Source of the DNA: Coprobacillus cateniformis
GTDB taxonomy: Bacteria; Bacillota_I; Bacilli_A; Erysipelotrichales; Coprobacillaceae
Assembly (NCBI RefSeq): GCF_009767585.1
Contig: NZ_WSNW01000001.1
Location: 3,122,041-3,186,040 of the forward strand
Direction: 5' to 3'
DNA length: 64,000 nucleotides
The notes below the pieces were generated by a model that was given only the letters and a program-made list of their open reading frames with translations, ran no database searches and had not been told where the DNA came from. The position numbers were made by a program, and so were the translations under genes. Below are positions 16,010-25,278 of the stretch, piece after piece. How positions within the stretch are numbered: the stretch's first letter is position 1; every line of letters starts with the position of its first letter.

Positions 16010-17236
16010 ATGAAGAATTGGATGACAAAAGAAGAATTTCATAAGATAAAACCATGGTTAATACTTGCTATGCTTTCTATTACTTTTTATTTAGTAGCAA
16101 GTCATCTTATAATTATTGAAAAAGTTTTTCTTTTTCTATTGGATTTATTGCAACCGTTGATTATAGCAATTGTTTTTGCATATATTTTAAATATTCCGAT
16201 GATGTTCATTGAACAAAAGATAAAAAAACATTCTCACGATAGAGGGATTATTAATCGGGGTGCAAGAGGTATTGCGATTACATTAACGATTATATTTGCA
16301 CTGATTGTCTTAATACTGATTGTTAGTTTTATATTACCTAAAGTCATTGAAAGCCTTGCACAATTATTATCAAATATGGGGAATCTGTTAAAGGGTATTG
16401 TCACAAGTATTGATGAGGTTTTTATTTGGTTGAATATTGATTATCGTGTAGAAAATATTGTTCAAATTGATAATATTGTGAATATGCCTTGGAATGATAT
16501 CTTTAAAAATGTAATTAATTTTCTAGCAAGCAGTGCAAACGGTTTATTAGACAATGCAGTCACTTTTACGGGAACTTTCTTTGTATGGTTTATGGCTTTT
16601 ATGTTCTCATTATATATTTTAAGTGGGAAAGAAAGGTTACTTAGCCAATTGAGAAAAGTATTTATTGTTTTCTTAAGAGAAGAAAGAGCAATGGCATTAT
16701 TTGATTATGGTCATCAAGCTAACGTTATTTTTAAAAATTTTATTACAGGTCAATTGACAGAAGCATGTATTATTGGAATAATTTATTATATTGGGATGAT
16801 ATTCTTTGGCTTTCCTTATCCAGAATTAATTGCAATGATTATAGCTGTTTTTAGTTTGGTGCCTGTTTTTGGTCCAATATCAGCGATGATTATTGGAGCT
16901 TTCCTCGTGATGTCACAGGATTTTGTAACAATGATTTGGTTTATCGTTTTCTTCCAAGTTCTATCACAGATTGAAGATAATTTGATCTATCCTCGTATTG
17001 TTGGGAAATCTGTTGGATTACCAGGGTTATGGGTTATGTTATCAATATTTATACTTGGTGACCTTTTTGGTCTTGTAGGTATGATCACGGCAGTTCCATT
17101 AACTGCTTTTGCCTATACATTATTTGGACGTTGGATACATAATGTATTAAAGCGAAGACATATCAAAACTGATAAAAATGGCTACGTTATTCATGAAAAT
17201 GATGGGATTAATGAACATAAAAATGACGCTGGATAA
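16010..17236 (+). CDS. AI-2E family transporter (PerM-like permease)
   Basis: 408 residues with seven to eight hydrophobic segments in the AI-2E/PerM arrangement: two N-terminal helices, a soluble middle part (about 110-180), then a helix cluster including LIAMIIAVFSLVPVFGPISA and a late IEDNLIYPRIVGKSVGLPGLW block, which is characteristic. Family members include the AI-2 exporter TqsA and Na/H antiporters; the substrate here is unknown. Start ATG 16010 after AGAGGGATAAG. A second, shorter member lies at 42959. It begins the group of five genes between fakA and recG. Confidence 0.88.
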   Translation: MKNWMTKEEFHKIKPWLILAMLSITFYLVASHLIIIEKVFLFLLDLLQPLIIAIVFAYILNIPMMFIEQKIKKHSHDRGIINRGARGIAITLTIIFALIVLILIVSFILPKVIESLAQLLSNMGNLLKGIVTSIDEVFIWLNIDYRVENIVQIDNIVNMPWNDIFKNVINFLASSANGLLDNAVTFTGTFFVWFMAFMFSLYILSGKERLLSQLRKVFIVFLREERAMALFDYGHQANVIFKNFITGQLTEACIIGIIYYIGMIFFGFPYPELIAMIIAVFSLVPVFGPISAMIIGAFLVMSQDFVTMIWFIVFFQVLSQIEDNLIYPRIVGKSVGLPGLWVMLSIFILGDLFGLVGMITAVPLTAFAYTLFGRWIHNVLKRRHIKTDKNGYVIHENDGINEHKNDAG

Positions 17237-17251
17237 CCAACGTCATTTTTT
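17219..17251. terminator. Bidirectional terminator between convergent genes
   Basis: AAAATGACG and CGTCATTTTTT flank a 12-base loop; both strands end in a T run. It overlaps the permease stop codon. Confidence 0.85.
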
Positions 17252-17267
17252 GCTTATGATACACTTT

Positions 17268-17963
17268 TTAAGTGGGGATAATAAATTCTGGCATTCCCAT
17301 ATATCCAGGAGCAATATCAAATTCATTAAAGACTACAACCACCTGATTTTGCTGATTGATATAAAAAGGTTGTTCTTTTTGTATATTCAAATTTTGGATA
17401 ACATCATCGAAATAGCTGTATTCTAAGTTTTTCTTGTTTTCTTTTATTTGTTTCTGGATTTCTGTTTGAATTATTTGGCTATATTTTTTACCTAAGAAGT
17501 CTTCAACTGTTAATTGCCTAGCAGTTTTTAAGTCTATATTAAAAAAAGTTTTTTGAAGATAAGAAGATGCCTTGATTTGAGTAGCATTTATAGAAAAAGA
17601 AGCAAGGGATGAATCAATAAAATAGACTTGATAATTTATATCAACAATCCATTTCTTTATTAATGGATCATTGATATTTGTATAAGTGTTATTAGATTCT
17701 TTAAATTGATTTAAATATTGTTGTATTGATTGTGTGATGAGTTGATTAATTTCTTCTTCTATTTGGGGATTATCGAGACCTATTATGTGGGGGATTGTAA
17801 CTGATGAAGACGTTTCTACACTTTCAAAGTGATATTGTTTAAGTAATTCTATTTTAGGTGTCAATTCAGTTGCGTAGATCGTTGATAAGTTCATAATAAT
17901 CAAAGCAAATACAATGATAAGACAATAACATATATGCTTGATATTTTTTTGATTTGAATTCAT
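17268..17963 (-). CDS. Secreted DUF4163/DUF3298-type protein
   Basis: 231 residues with an N-terminal signal peptide or anchor (about residues 11-30, ending IYA). The rest matches the PdaC/RsiV extracellular pattern: VTIPHIIGLDNPQIEEEINQ in the first half and LTVEDFLG, then YINQQNQVVVVFNEFDIAPG at the end, as in DUF3298. In RsiV this domain senses lysozyme, but there is no cytoplasmic anti-sigma part here and no sigma factor beside it. A free-standing cell-wall-associated protein is the best call. Confidence 0.72.
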   Translation of the reverse strand: MNSNQKNIKHICYCLIIVFALIIMNLSTIYATELTPKIELLKQYHFESVETSSSVTIPHIIGLDNPQIEEEINQLITQSIQQYLNQFKESNNTYTNINDPLIKKWIVDINYQVYFIDSSLASFSINATQIKASSYLQKTFFNIDLKTARQLTVEDFLGKKYSQIIQTEIQKQIKENKKNLEYSYFDDVIQNLNIQKEQPFYINQQNQVVVVFNEFDIAPGYMGMPEFIIPT

Positions 17964-18095
17964 AGAATATCAAACTCCTCTCTCAAATATGATAAATAGT
18001 TGTTTGTATCATAAGCATATTATCAAACTATTCATCATTTTATTTTTCCACATTTTTGAATATGTATGTAAAAAACAAAGTTTTTCAACTTTGTT

Positions 18096-18866
18096 CTATA
18101 AATAATAATAGAGAAAACATAATATGAGTAAATGAAGTGGGTAGAATGCATAAGAAAAATATTTAATATGTTTACCACGCTTTCCATTATAATGCTTAAT
18201 TATGAATAAAGAAACACAGGTATAACCAAAATAGATAAGATAACTTGGGTCAAATCCAAAAAATGTTAAACCAATACCATAAACGATTGGATCATAAATT
18301 AAATATTGAATAACCATAAGTATTGTTAAATATAAACTTCTTTTTTTATTATCTTGAAAATAGTAACAGATAAAAATAGTAATGACTCCAAAAATATGAT
18401 AATCACATTGAATAAGCAAAGATACAAGACTACACAATATCAAAGGAATCCATTTCTTTAAAGCCTTTTGTAAAAAGAATTGGTAGCCAGCAATAGCAAT
18501 TGCGCCTAATGCTAAAGTGAAAAAGATATTTGTCATAGTTAAAGAAAAAGCAAATGATGTCCCTGTGATAATGCTTATCATCCATTGAAAAGGAAATTCA
18601 GAAATCAAAGCAAATAACAATAATCTTCCTACATATTTTTGAATGTCATGAGTATGACGACAGCCTTCTGCTATCATAAAAGCAAATAAGATAAAGGATA
18701 TTCTGCCAATACCCTCAATAAAATAATATGTGCAATATACAACATTTTGATTCTCTAAAAATCCTAAAAATTGAATGAGTAAAAGTGAAAATATTTTACA
18801 GGAATGATCTATTACCATAGTTATCATTGCAATTATTTTCAGATGATAACTTGTCAAATTCTTCAT
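18096..18866 (-). CDS. TraX family membrane protein
   Basis: 256 residues with about seven to eight transmembrane segments. The N-terminus (LTSYHLKIIAMITMVIDHSC) and FAFMIAEGCRHTHDIQKYVG with LLLFALISEFPFQW are typical of TraX proteins. TraX of the F plasmid N-acetylates pilin, and chromosomal relatives in Bacillota are thought to be acyltransferase-like membrane proteins. Its start overlaps the stop of the upstream HAD gene (ATGA), so the two are translationally coupled. No conjugation genes are nearby. Confidence 0.85.
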   Translation of the reverse strand: MKNLTSYHLKIIAMITMVIDHSCKIFSLLLIQFLGFLENQNVVYCTYYFIEGIGRISFILFAFMIAEGCRHTHDIQKYVGRLLLFALISEFPFQWMISIITGTSFAFSLTMTNIFFTLALGAIAIAGYQFFLQKALKKWIPLILCSLVSLLIQCDYHIFGVITIFICYYFQDNKKRSLYLTILMVIQYLIYDPIVYGIGLTFFGFDPSYLIYFGYTCVSLFIIKHYNGKRGKHIKYFSYAFYPLHLLILCFLYYYL

Positions 18867-19639
18867 TTACTAAGAAGCCCAAAATGGCGTAATGCTTTCG
18901 TAATACCATCATTATCTACGTCGTCAGTGACATAATCAGCAATGGCTTTGACTTCGTCATTAGCATTTCCCATAGCTATTGCAACAGCAACATGATTTAA
19001 CATTTGGATATCATTGCCACCATCACCAAAAGCCATTGTTTCAGATAAATCAATATGATAATGTTCTAAGAATTTATCAATTCCATTTTGCTTTGTTCCT
19101 CCTATTGGTGAAACATCACAAAATAAAGGATGCCATCTTGCTGAAATGCAATGGGGCATTACTTTCATAAGTTCTTTTTCTTCGTCATTATCAACAAAAC
19201 ACATACATTGATAAACTTTGTGATTAACAACATCTTGACAATCACCAGCTGGATGATCGTCGTTTAATGTAATGCGATGAATTTCATCAACTCTTTCATC
19301 TCTTAAATTAAAGTATTTTGTATGTTCTTCAGTGAACCCACATGGGAAAGGGTGAATCTTTAAATAATCAAGAAGTGCTTGTAAATCTTCTTTTTGAATT
19401 GTATTTTCATAAATTAATTGCTCATCAGTATAACAATATTGACCATTTAAAGTAATGTATCCATCAAAAGGAAAGTCATTTAAGACATGTAATCCATCAA
19501 TACCTCTTCCAGTTGCAATAAAAAGTTTATATCCCTTATCCTTTAATTGGTATAAAGTTTGAAATGTTGTTTCTGGAATCTTATGAGTCTTAAAACTCAC
19601 TAATGTTCCATCAATATCAAAAAATATTGCTTTCATCAT
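18863..19639 (-). CDS. Cof-type HAD-IIB family hydrolase
   Basis: 258 residues with HAD motif I DIDGTL at the N-terminus, motif II IATGRG (about residues 40-45), a type IIB cap and motifs III/IV in GDGGNDIQMLNHVAVAIAMG. These enzymes dephosphorylate small phosphorylated metabolites such as sugar phosphates or flavin; the substrate cannot be told. AAGGAGG precedes the start. Two other Cof-type genes occur in the window (44033, and a broken one at 46791). Confidence 0.92.
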   Translation of the reverse strand: MMKAIFFDIDGTLVSFKTHKIPETTFQTLYQLKDKGYKLFIATGRGIDGLHVLNDFPFDGYITLNGQYCYTDEQLIYENTIQKEDLQALLDYLKIHPFPCGFTEEHTKYFNLRDERVDEIHRITLNDDHPAGDCQDVVNHKVYQCMCFVDNDEEKELMKVMPHCISARWHPLFCDVSPIGGTKQNGIDKFLEHYHIDLSETMAFGDGGNDIQMLNHVAVAIAMGNANDEVKAIADYVTDDVDNDGITKALRHFGLLSK

Positions 19640-19769
19640 TTTTCTTTACCTCCTTGTCTCAATTATAGCATTATATCTTTCTATTGAAAAAAAGATTTTC
19701 AAATTTTGATGGATTTTTCATCTTTATCAAGCAGGCTGTTATAATACATGCAGAAAGAGTGGGGTAGAT

Positions 19770-20681
19770 ATGTTAGAGGTTTTGATTAAATCATTGACTT
19801 TTATATTGATTATCGTTATTGCATATAGTTTAAAACAAATTAAAGTTCTAAAAAAAGAAGATGCTAATGTTTTAGCGACGATTATTATGAATATTACATT
19901 GCCATGTGCACTTTTAACAAGTGCTAATGGGATTGAATTAAATGGAGTTATTATTATTTTGATTGTTATAGGGATACTCACAAATGTTATCATGATTATG
20001 ATTGGATATTTCGCTACACAACATGAAGATAATTGCTTAAAAGCTTCTTTTATGATCAATACATCAGGATATAATATTGGGAATTTTGTCTTGCCATTTG
20101 TACAAAGTTTTTTTCCTGGTTTAGGAGTTGTTTATTTATGTTCGTTTGATATCGGTAATGCACTTATGGGACTAGGAATAACATATGCAGCAGCAGATCA
20201 TGTTGCAAGTGGTGAAAATCATTTTTCTTTAAAAGAATTACTCAAAAAGCTCTTTTCATCTATTCCGTTTGATGTTTATGTTTTGATATTTATACTTGCC
20301 ATTTTTAAACTTCAAATTCCTACACCTATTCTCTCAATTGCTGATACAATTGGTGCAGGAAATAGTTTTTTAGCTATGCTTATGATTGGCTTACTATTAG
20401 AAATAAGAATATCACCTCGTGAAGTTAAAAATGTTATAAAAGTCCTGTATCTAAGAATTATAGGAACAATTATGATTTCACTCATTACATACTTTATATT
20501 CCCATTACCACTTTTAGCTAAGCAGATTTTAATAATGGCTTATTGTGCTCCGTTATCCACTGTTTCTGCAGTTTTCACAAAAAAGGTTGGCTACGTTGGA
20601 GATATGTCTGCAACAGCAAATTCTCTAAGTATTATTCTAGGAGTTGTTTGTATGACAGTGTTACTGGTTTTATTTATTTGA
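19770..20681 (+). CDS. AEC family transporter (auxin efflux carrier type)
   Basis: 303 residues and about ten hydrophobic segments in two halves, with the family pattern NVLATIIMNITLPCALLTSA near the N-terminus and YCAPLSTVSAVFTKK in the second half. Bacterial members carry malate, other dicarboxylates or amino acids; the substrate is unknown. Transcribed alone, with its own terminator and divergent from the HAD gene. Confidence 0.88.
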   Translation: MLEVLIKSLTFILIIVIAYSLKQIKVLKKEDANVLATIIMNITLPCALLTSANGIELNGVIIILIVIGILTNVIMIMIGYFATQHEDNCLKASFMINTSGYNIGNFVLPFVQSFFPGLGVVYLCSFDIGNALMGLGITYAAADHVASGENHFSLKELLKKLFSSIPFDVYVLIFILAIFKLQIPTPILSIADTIGAGNSFLAMLMIGLLLEIRISPREVKNVIKVLYLRIIGTIMISLITYFIFPLPLLAKQILIMAYCAPLSTVSAVFTKKVGYVGDMSATANSLSIILGVVCMTVLLVLFI

Positions 20682-20705
20682 TACCAAATGGTATCTTTTT
20701 TTTGA
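20680..20705 (+). terminator. Intrinsic terminator
   Basis: GATACC, AAAT, GGTATC followed by TTTTTTTTT, overlapping the AEC stop codon. Confidence 0.92.
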
Positions 20706-20740
20706 AATTTGTTATAAAATAGGGGACAGGTGGTGATTTG

Positions 20741-22750
20741 ATGAGTGATATTCGTTTGTTAAAAATAACAGAAAAAAGATTGGATATATTGAAACTTATG
20801 AACATTGAGAGTTTAGAGGATTTGATTAATCATTATCCTTATCGATATGATGTTATTGAAGAAACATATCCCACACAAGAAGATGATAAAATCATTATTG
20901 AAGGGACATTGATTTCACCTGTTAAAATCTTTTTTAGAGGAAGAATGTCAAGAATGTCTTTTTCAGTGGAGGATCGTTATCAAAATGTTTATCAGGTTAC
21001 TATTTTTAATCGCCATTTTTTAAGACAGTATTTAAAACAAATGACAATAATAACAATTATAGGAAAATGTCAAAAAGATAAAATCACTGCTAGTGATATC
21101 AAGATTAAACCTATAAGTGAGATTCAGGGAGTTCATCCTGTCTATTCGCTTAAGGAAGGATTAACGCAAAAATCATTTCAACAATATGTGAAAAAAGCTT
21201 TGAACTTATTAAAAGGAAACATAGAATCTTTTGTTCCTGAAGAATATATCATAAAGCATCAACTCATACATAAAGAAAGTGCATTGTGGAATATTCATTT
21301 TCCACAATCACAGGAAGATATTAAACAGGCATTGAAATATTTAAAATACGAAGAGTTTTTAAAATTTCAATTAACAATGCAAACAATAAAACAGCAAAGA
21401 ACTTTAGAAGTAGGAATTGCCAAGAGATTTGATGTACAAAAGTTCCAATCATTTATATTATCCCTACCATATCAATTAACACAAGATCAACAGACATCAG
21501 TCAAGGAAATTGTTTCGGACTTACAGAGTCCAAGGATGATGTATCGATTTCTACAGGGAGATGTTGGAAGTGGGAAAACAGTTGTCAGCAGTGTTGCTTT
21601 ATATGCAAATTATTTGGCAGGCTATCAAGGTGCGTTAATGGCTCCGACAGAAATTTTAGCTTCTCAGCATTATCAGACTTTATTATCTTTTTTTAAGGAT
21701 ACAGATGTTAAAATTGCTTTATTAACAGGTTCATTAACAAATAAAGAAAAAGAGCGTATCTATGAACAAATTCAAAATGGAGATATAGATATGATTGTTG
21801 GTACACATGCCTTATTTCAAAAGAAAGTGGAATATCATCGTTTGGGATTTGTTATCACTGATGAGCAGCATCGTTTTGGTGTTGAACAAAGAAAAGCATT
21901 GAAAAACAAGGGGAGTCAAGTTGATTTCTTAATTATGAGTGCGACACCGATTCCACGTACACTAGCAATTTCGATGTATGGTGATATGGATGTCTCAACA
22001 ATGAAAACAATGCCTAAAGGGCGTATTCCAGTTGTTACAAAATATATAAAATCATCTTCTATGAAACCCATTCTTAAAGATTTAAAAGAATATCTTGCGA
22101 GTGGAGGACAATGCTATGTGATTTGTCCGCTGGTTGAAGATAGTGAGGTTCTGGATGCAAAAAGCGCTTCTCAAATTGCTGAAGCCATGCAACAGTATTT
22201 TCGTGGGACATATCAAGTGGGCTTGTTACATGGTCAGATGAAAGATGATGAAAAAGACAGAATTATGCAAGACTTTCAAAAACAAAAAATCCATATACTG
22301 GTTTCAACAACTGTTGTAGAAGTTGGGGTGGATGTGAAAAATGCCAACATGATGGTTATTTATAATGCTGAACGTTTTGGGATGAGTCAGCTTCATCAGT
22401 TGCGTGGGCGTGTTGGCCGAGGTCATCAACAAGCTTATTGTTTTTTTATGAGTTCTTCGACATCAAAAGAAGCAATAGAACGTTTGAAATATATGGAGAA
22501 AAGTCATGATGGGTTTGAAATTTCGATGTATGACTTACAGATTAGAGGACCTGGTGAGGTCTTAGGAAATCGTCAAAGTGGTTTGCCAACTTTCCTGGTG
22601 GCAGATGTCTTTAAGGATTTTCCTATTTTGAATGTTGCTAGAGAAGATGCTATGAGGATTGTTGAAGGCTATGAAAAAAGAAATGAATATTATCATTTGA
22701 TGAGTACAATTCAAGAGAAATTAAAAGAGAATAATGAATATGTTGATTAA
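20741..22750 (+). CDS. recG: ATP-dependent DNA helicase RecG
   Basis: RecG remodels stalled forks and branched DNA. The 669 residues have the N-terminal wedge/OB domain, Walker A in GDVGSGKTVVSS, a DEQH box (ITDEQHRFGVEQ), motif III SATPIPRTLA and the C-terminal helicase motifs (STTVVEVGVDVKNANMMVIY, LRGRVGRG, GPGEVLGNRQSG). ATG 20741 follows CAGGTGG; a TTG just before it is less likely. It leads recG-plsX-rnc, with plsX 35 bases downstream. Confidence 0.98.
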   Translation: MSDIRLLKITEKRLDILKLMNIESLEDLINHYPYRYDVIEETYPTQEDDKIIIEGTLISPVKIFFRGRMSRMSFSVEDRYQNVYQVTIFNRHFLRQYLKQMTIITIIGKCQKDKITASDIKIKPISEIQGVHPVYSLKEGLTQKSFQQYVKKALNLLKGNIESFVPEEYIIKHQLIHKESALWNIHFPQSQEDIKQALKYLKYEEFLKFQLTMQTIKQQRTLEVGIAKRFDVQKFQSFILSLPYQLTQDQQTSVKEIVSDLQSPRMMYRFLQGDVGSGKTVVSSVALYANYLAGYQGALMAPTEILASQHYQTLLSFFKDTDVKIALLTGSLTNKEKERIYEQIQNGDIDMIVGTHALFQKKVEYHRLGFVITDEQHRFGVEQRKALKNKGSQVDFLIMSATPIPRTLAISMYGDMDVSTMKTMPKGRIPVVTKYIKSSSMKPILKDLKEYLASGGQCYVICPLVEDSEVLDAKSASQIAEAMQQYFRGTYQVGLLHGQMKDDEKDRIMQDFQKQKIHILVSTTVVEVGVDVKNANMMVIYNAERFGMSQLHQLRGRVGRGHQQAYCFFMSSSTSKEAIERLKYMEKSHDGFEISMYDLQIRGPGEVLGNRQSGLPTFLVADVFKDFPILNVAREDAMRIVEGYEKRNEYYHLMSTIQEKLKENNEYVD

Positions 22751-22785
22751 ATGTGTTATACTACTAAAAATAAGGAGTGATGGAA

Positions 22786-23769
22786 ATGTATAAATTATCA
22801 ATAGATGCAATGAGTGGAGATTTAGGGAGTAGCATTGTTGTCGAAGCATGCTCTGCTTTTATTAAGGATCATGCTGATGTAGAACTTCATGTAACTGGAA
22901 AAAAAGAAGAATTAGAAAAGTTAACTCATCATGAACGTATTCAAATTGTTGATGCAAGAGATGTCGTGCCAATGGACGCTGGTATTATGTCTGTTCGCCG
23001 TAAAAAAGAATCAAGTATGGTTAAAGCTGTAACGTTGGCAAATGATGGTATTGTTGATGGCGTTGTTTCATGTGGTTCAACAGGGGCTTTTTATACAAGT
23101 GCTATGTTGTTTTTAAAACGTATTGAAGGTGTAGAAAAATCTTGTTTAATGGCAATGCTTCCGACCTATAATAAAAAGGGAGTAGTACTTTTAGATGTGG
23201 GTGCAAATGCAGAAAACACTGCTGAACAGTTGAAAGATTTTGCAATTATGGGACATGTTTATGCGAAAAATATAAGAGGAATTCAAAAACCTAAAGTTGC
23301 TTTGCTAAATATTGGTTCAGAGGCTAAAAAAGGTGATGAAGTTCATCAACAAACTTATCAATTGTTAGAGGAAGATAAAATGATTAATTTTGTTGGTAAT
23401 ATTGAAGGTAGAGATATCTTGTTAGGTGAAGTTGATGTGATTGTGACGGATGGATTTAGTGGTAATATTGCTTTGAAAACATGTGAGGGAGCTGCTTCTG
23501 TATTGATGAAGATGGTCAAAGAAAGTATGATGTCTTCATTATCAGGAAAGATTGGGGCACTTTTTGCAAAGTCATCACTTTATTCGTTGAAAGATCAATT
23601 TGATTATAAATCAGTTGGTGGTGCTTTAATGGTTGGTTTTGAAAAGGCGGTTGTGAAAGCCCATGGTGCTAGTGATTCTAAAGCCTTCTATAATGCAATG
23701 GAATTGGCTTATCAAATGGTAAAAATGGATGTTGTAACACAAATGAAAGAAGGATTGAAGGTTTCATGA
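22786..23769 (+). CDS. plsX: Phosphate acyltransferase PlsX
   Basis: Makes acyl phosphate from acyl-ACP for PlsY. The 327-residue protein starts MYKLSIDAMSGDLGSS, with family blocks GVVSCGSTGAFYTSAMLFLK, LLDVGANAENTAEQL and VIVTDGFSGNIALKT. ATG 22786 is chosen because AAGGAG lies 8 bases upstream; earlier in-frame starts overlap that site. Its stop overlaps the rnc start (ATGA). No acpP or fab gene lies between plsX and rnc. Confidence 0.96.
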   Translation: MYKLSIDAMSGDLGSSIVVEACSAFIKDHADVELHVTGKKEELEKLTHHERIQIVDARDVVPMDAGIMSVRRKKESSMVKAVTLANDGIVDGVVSCGSTGAFYTSAMLFLKRIEGVEKSCLMAMLPTYNKKGVVLLDVGANAENTAEQLKDFAIMGHVYAKNIRGIQKPKVALLNIGSEAKKGDEVHQQTYQLLEEDKMINFVGNIEGRDILLGEVDVIVTDGFSGNIALKTCEGAASVLMKMVKESMMSSLSGKIGALFAKSSLYSLKDQFDYKSVGGALMVGFEKAVVKAHGASDSKAFYNAMELAYQMVKMDVVTQMKEGLKVS

Positions 23770-24464
23770 AAATATTAGATTTTTTACAGGCAGAAAATAT
23801 TCCTTTCCAAAAATTATCTTTATACAAAGAAGCATTTACTCATGCTTCATATGCAAATGAAGCACATCATTATAATAAAGATTATGAAAGGTTAGAATTT
23901 ATGGGAGATGCAGTTTTACAATTGTATGTTTCAGATTTTCTTTTTCACCTATTTCCAGATGTTCCAGAAGGAACATTGACAACTTTACGTAGTAAGTTAG
24001 TTCGTGAGGAATCATTAGCAAGATTCTCTAAAGAACTAGGGTTAGGAGAATTGTTGTTTTTAGGTGTTGGTGAAGAAAAAAGTGGTGGTAGAGAAAGAGA
24101 AAGCGTTTTGGCAAATATCTTTGAATCATTTATTGGTGCACTTTATCTGGATTGTGGCAAAGATGAGGTCATTAAGATTTTAGAACAAACAATATTCCAA
24201 CATGTCAATGATTTGGATTATGATGATATTACTGATTACAAAACAACATTACAAGAATTAATACAAGCGGATCAACGAAAGACAGTGACTTATGAATTGC
24301 TGGAAACGTCTGGACCATCAAATGCGCCAGAATTTAAAGTTGCAGTTATTATGGATGAAATGCGTTTGGGAGTTGGGAAAGGAACAAGCAAAAAGCGTGC
24401 TGAACAACAAGCGGCTAAAGATGCATTGAATAAATTAGCAACAAGTGATTATTTAAAAAAATAG
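23766..24464 (+). CDS. rnc: Ribonuclease III
   Basis: Double-strand-specific RNase that processes rRNA and mRNA. The 232 residues show the catalytic signature ERLEFMGDAVLQL (about 38-50), a second acidic site in NIFESFIGALYLD, and the C-terminal double-stranded RNA binding domain (TTLQELIQADQRKTVTYELL and KKRAEQQAAKDALNKL). Its start overlaps the plsX stop. The usual followers smc and ftsY are absent here. Confidence 0.98.
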   Translation: MKILDFLQAENIPFQKLSLYKEAFTHASYANEAHHYNKDYERLEFMGDAVLQLYVSDFLFHLFPDVPEGTLTTLRSKLVREESLARFSKELGLGELLFLGVGEEKSGGRERESVLANIFESFIGALYLDCGKDEVIKILEQTIFQHVNDLDYDDITDYKTTLQELIQADQRKTVTYELLETSGPSNAPEFKVAVIMDEMRLGVGKGTSKKRAEQQAAKDALNKLATSDYLKK

Positions 24465-24477
24465 TCACTTGTTTTTT
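24440..24477 (+). terminator. Intrinsic terminator after rnc
   Basis: AACAAGTGA and TCACTTGTTTTTT around a 16-base loop that contains the rnc stop codon. Confidence 0.85.
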
Positions 24478-24527
24478 CGCCCAGTCAAATATGTGTTTTT
24501 GACATATTGTATTTTGGGAGGGATAAA

Positions 24528-24794
24528 ATGTACAATCCATATATGTATGAAGATGAAAGAGTCACATATCCAAGAGTTGGAGAAATTATTTTATATACAG
24601 TGAATAAAGGCGATAATGTTTATAGACTTGCAAAAACATTTAATAGTGAAGTGCCTTGGATAAGATGTATGAATAATTTAAATGAAGATATGCTTATTCA
24701 TCCAAATCAACAATTAATGATTCCTATTGTTTATCAAAAAGTGAATCCATTGCCTCAGCCATATCAAAGACAAAGCTATGATTTATATTTTTAA
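24528..24794 (+). CDS. Small LysM domain protein
   Basis: 88 residues with one LysM motif: ILYTVNKGDNVYRLAKTFNS, then NLNEDMLIHPNQQLMIP. LysM binds N-acetylglucosamine polymers. There is no signal peptide, so it may stay inside, as in spore-coat or similar LysM proteins, or leave by another route. The N- and C-termini are Tyr-rich (MYNPYMYEDE, YDLYF). GGGAGGG precedes ATG 24528. Confidence 0.8.
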   Translation: MYNPYMYEDERVTYPRVGEIILYTVNKGDNVYRLAKTFNSEVPWIRCMNNLNEDMLIHPNQQLMIPIVYQKVNPLPQPYQRQSYDLYF

Positions 24795-24850
24795 TCTTTT
24801 ATGAATAAGTTTTGATCTTTGACAAACACTATTAATAGGAGGTTTTTGCA

Positions 24851-25213
24851 ATGAAAAAGTTGATGTTATTTGCTATGGCAATCTTATTATGTGGTTGTTC
24901 AGGCAATACAAAAAAAGAAGAGACCAAAAAGACTGTCTATAAAGATGGAACTTATACAACAACTGCTACAGGTTATGGTGGAGAATTTCAAGTGGAAACA
25001 ACAATTAAAAATGATAAAGTTGTTGATATTGTTGTAAAGGAGCATAATGAGACACCTTCTATTGGTGGTGTTGCAATGGAACAAATGATTGAAAAAATGA
25101 AAACTGAGAATAAGTATGATGTTGATACAATCTCAGGTGCAACAAAAACTTCACAAGCATTAAAAGATGCTGTCAAAAATGCATATGAAAAAGCAAAGAA
25201 TACGACAGAATAA
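24851..25213 (+). CDS. FMN-binding domain lipoprotein
   Basis: 120 residues beginning with a lipoprotein signal (lipobox LLCGC, Cys 17), then a Lys-rich linker and one FMN-binding domain (DGTYTTTATGYGGEFQVETT at its start). DTISGATKTS near the end is the flavinylation site type S/T-GAT, where ApbE attaches FMN to Thr. Such proteins act in extracytoplasmic electron transfer. AGGAGG precedes ATG 24851. No other flavin-transfer gene is near. Confidence 0.88.
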   Translation: MKKLMLFAMAILLCGCSGNTKKEETKKTVYKDGTYTTTATGYGGEFQVETTIKNDKVVDIVVKEHNETPSIGGVAMEQMIEKMKTENKYDVDTISGATKTSQALKDAVKNAYEKAKNTTE

Positions 25214-25236
25214 AGCAGAAATGCTTTATTTTTTTT
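25210..25236 (+). terminator. Intrinsic terminator
   Basis: ATAAAGCA, GAAA, TGCTTTAT followed by a run of T. Confidence 0.85.
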
Positions 25237-25278
25237 GTGATTTGGTATATGATAGATGTCATGACAGGGGGCAACAAA

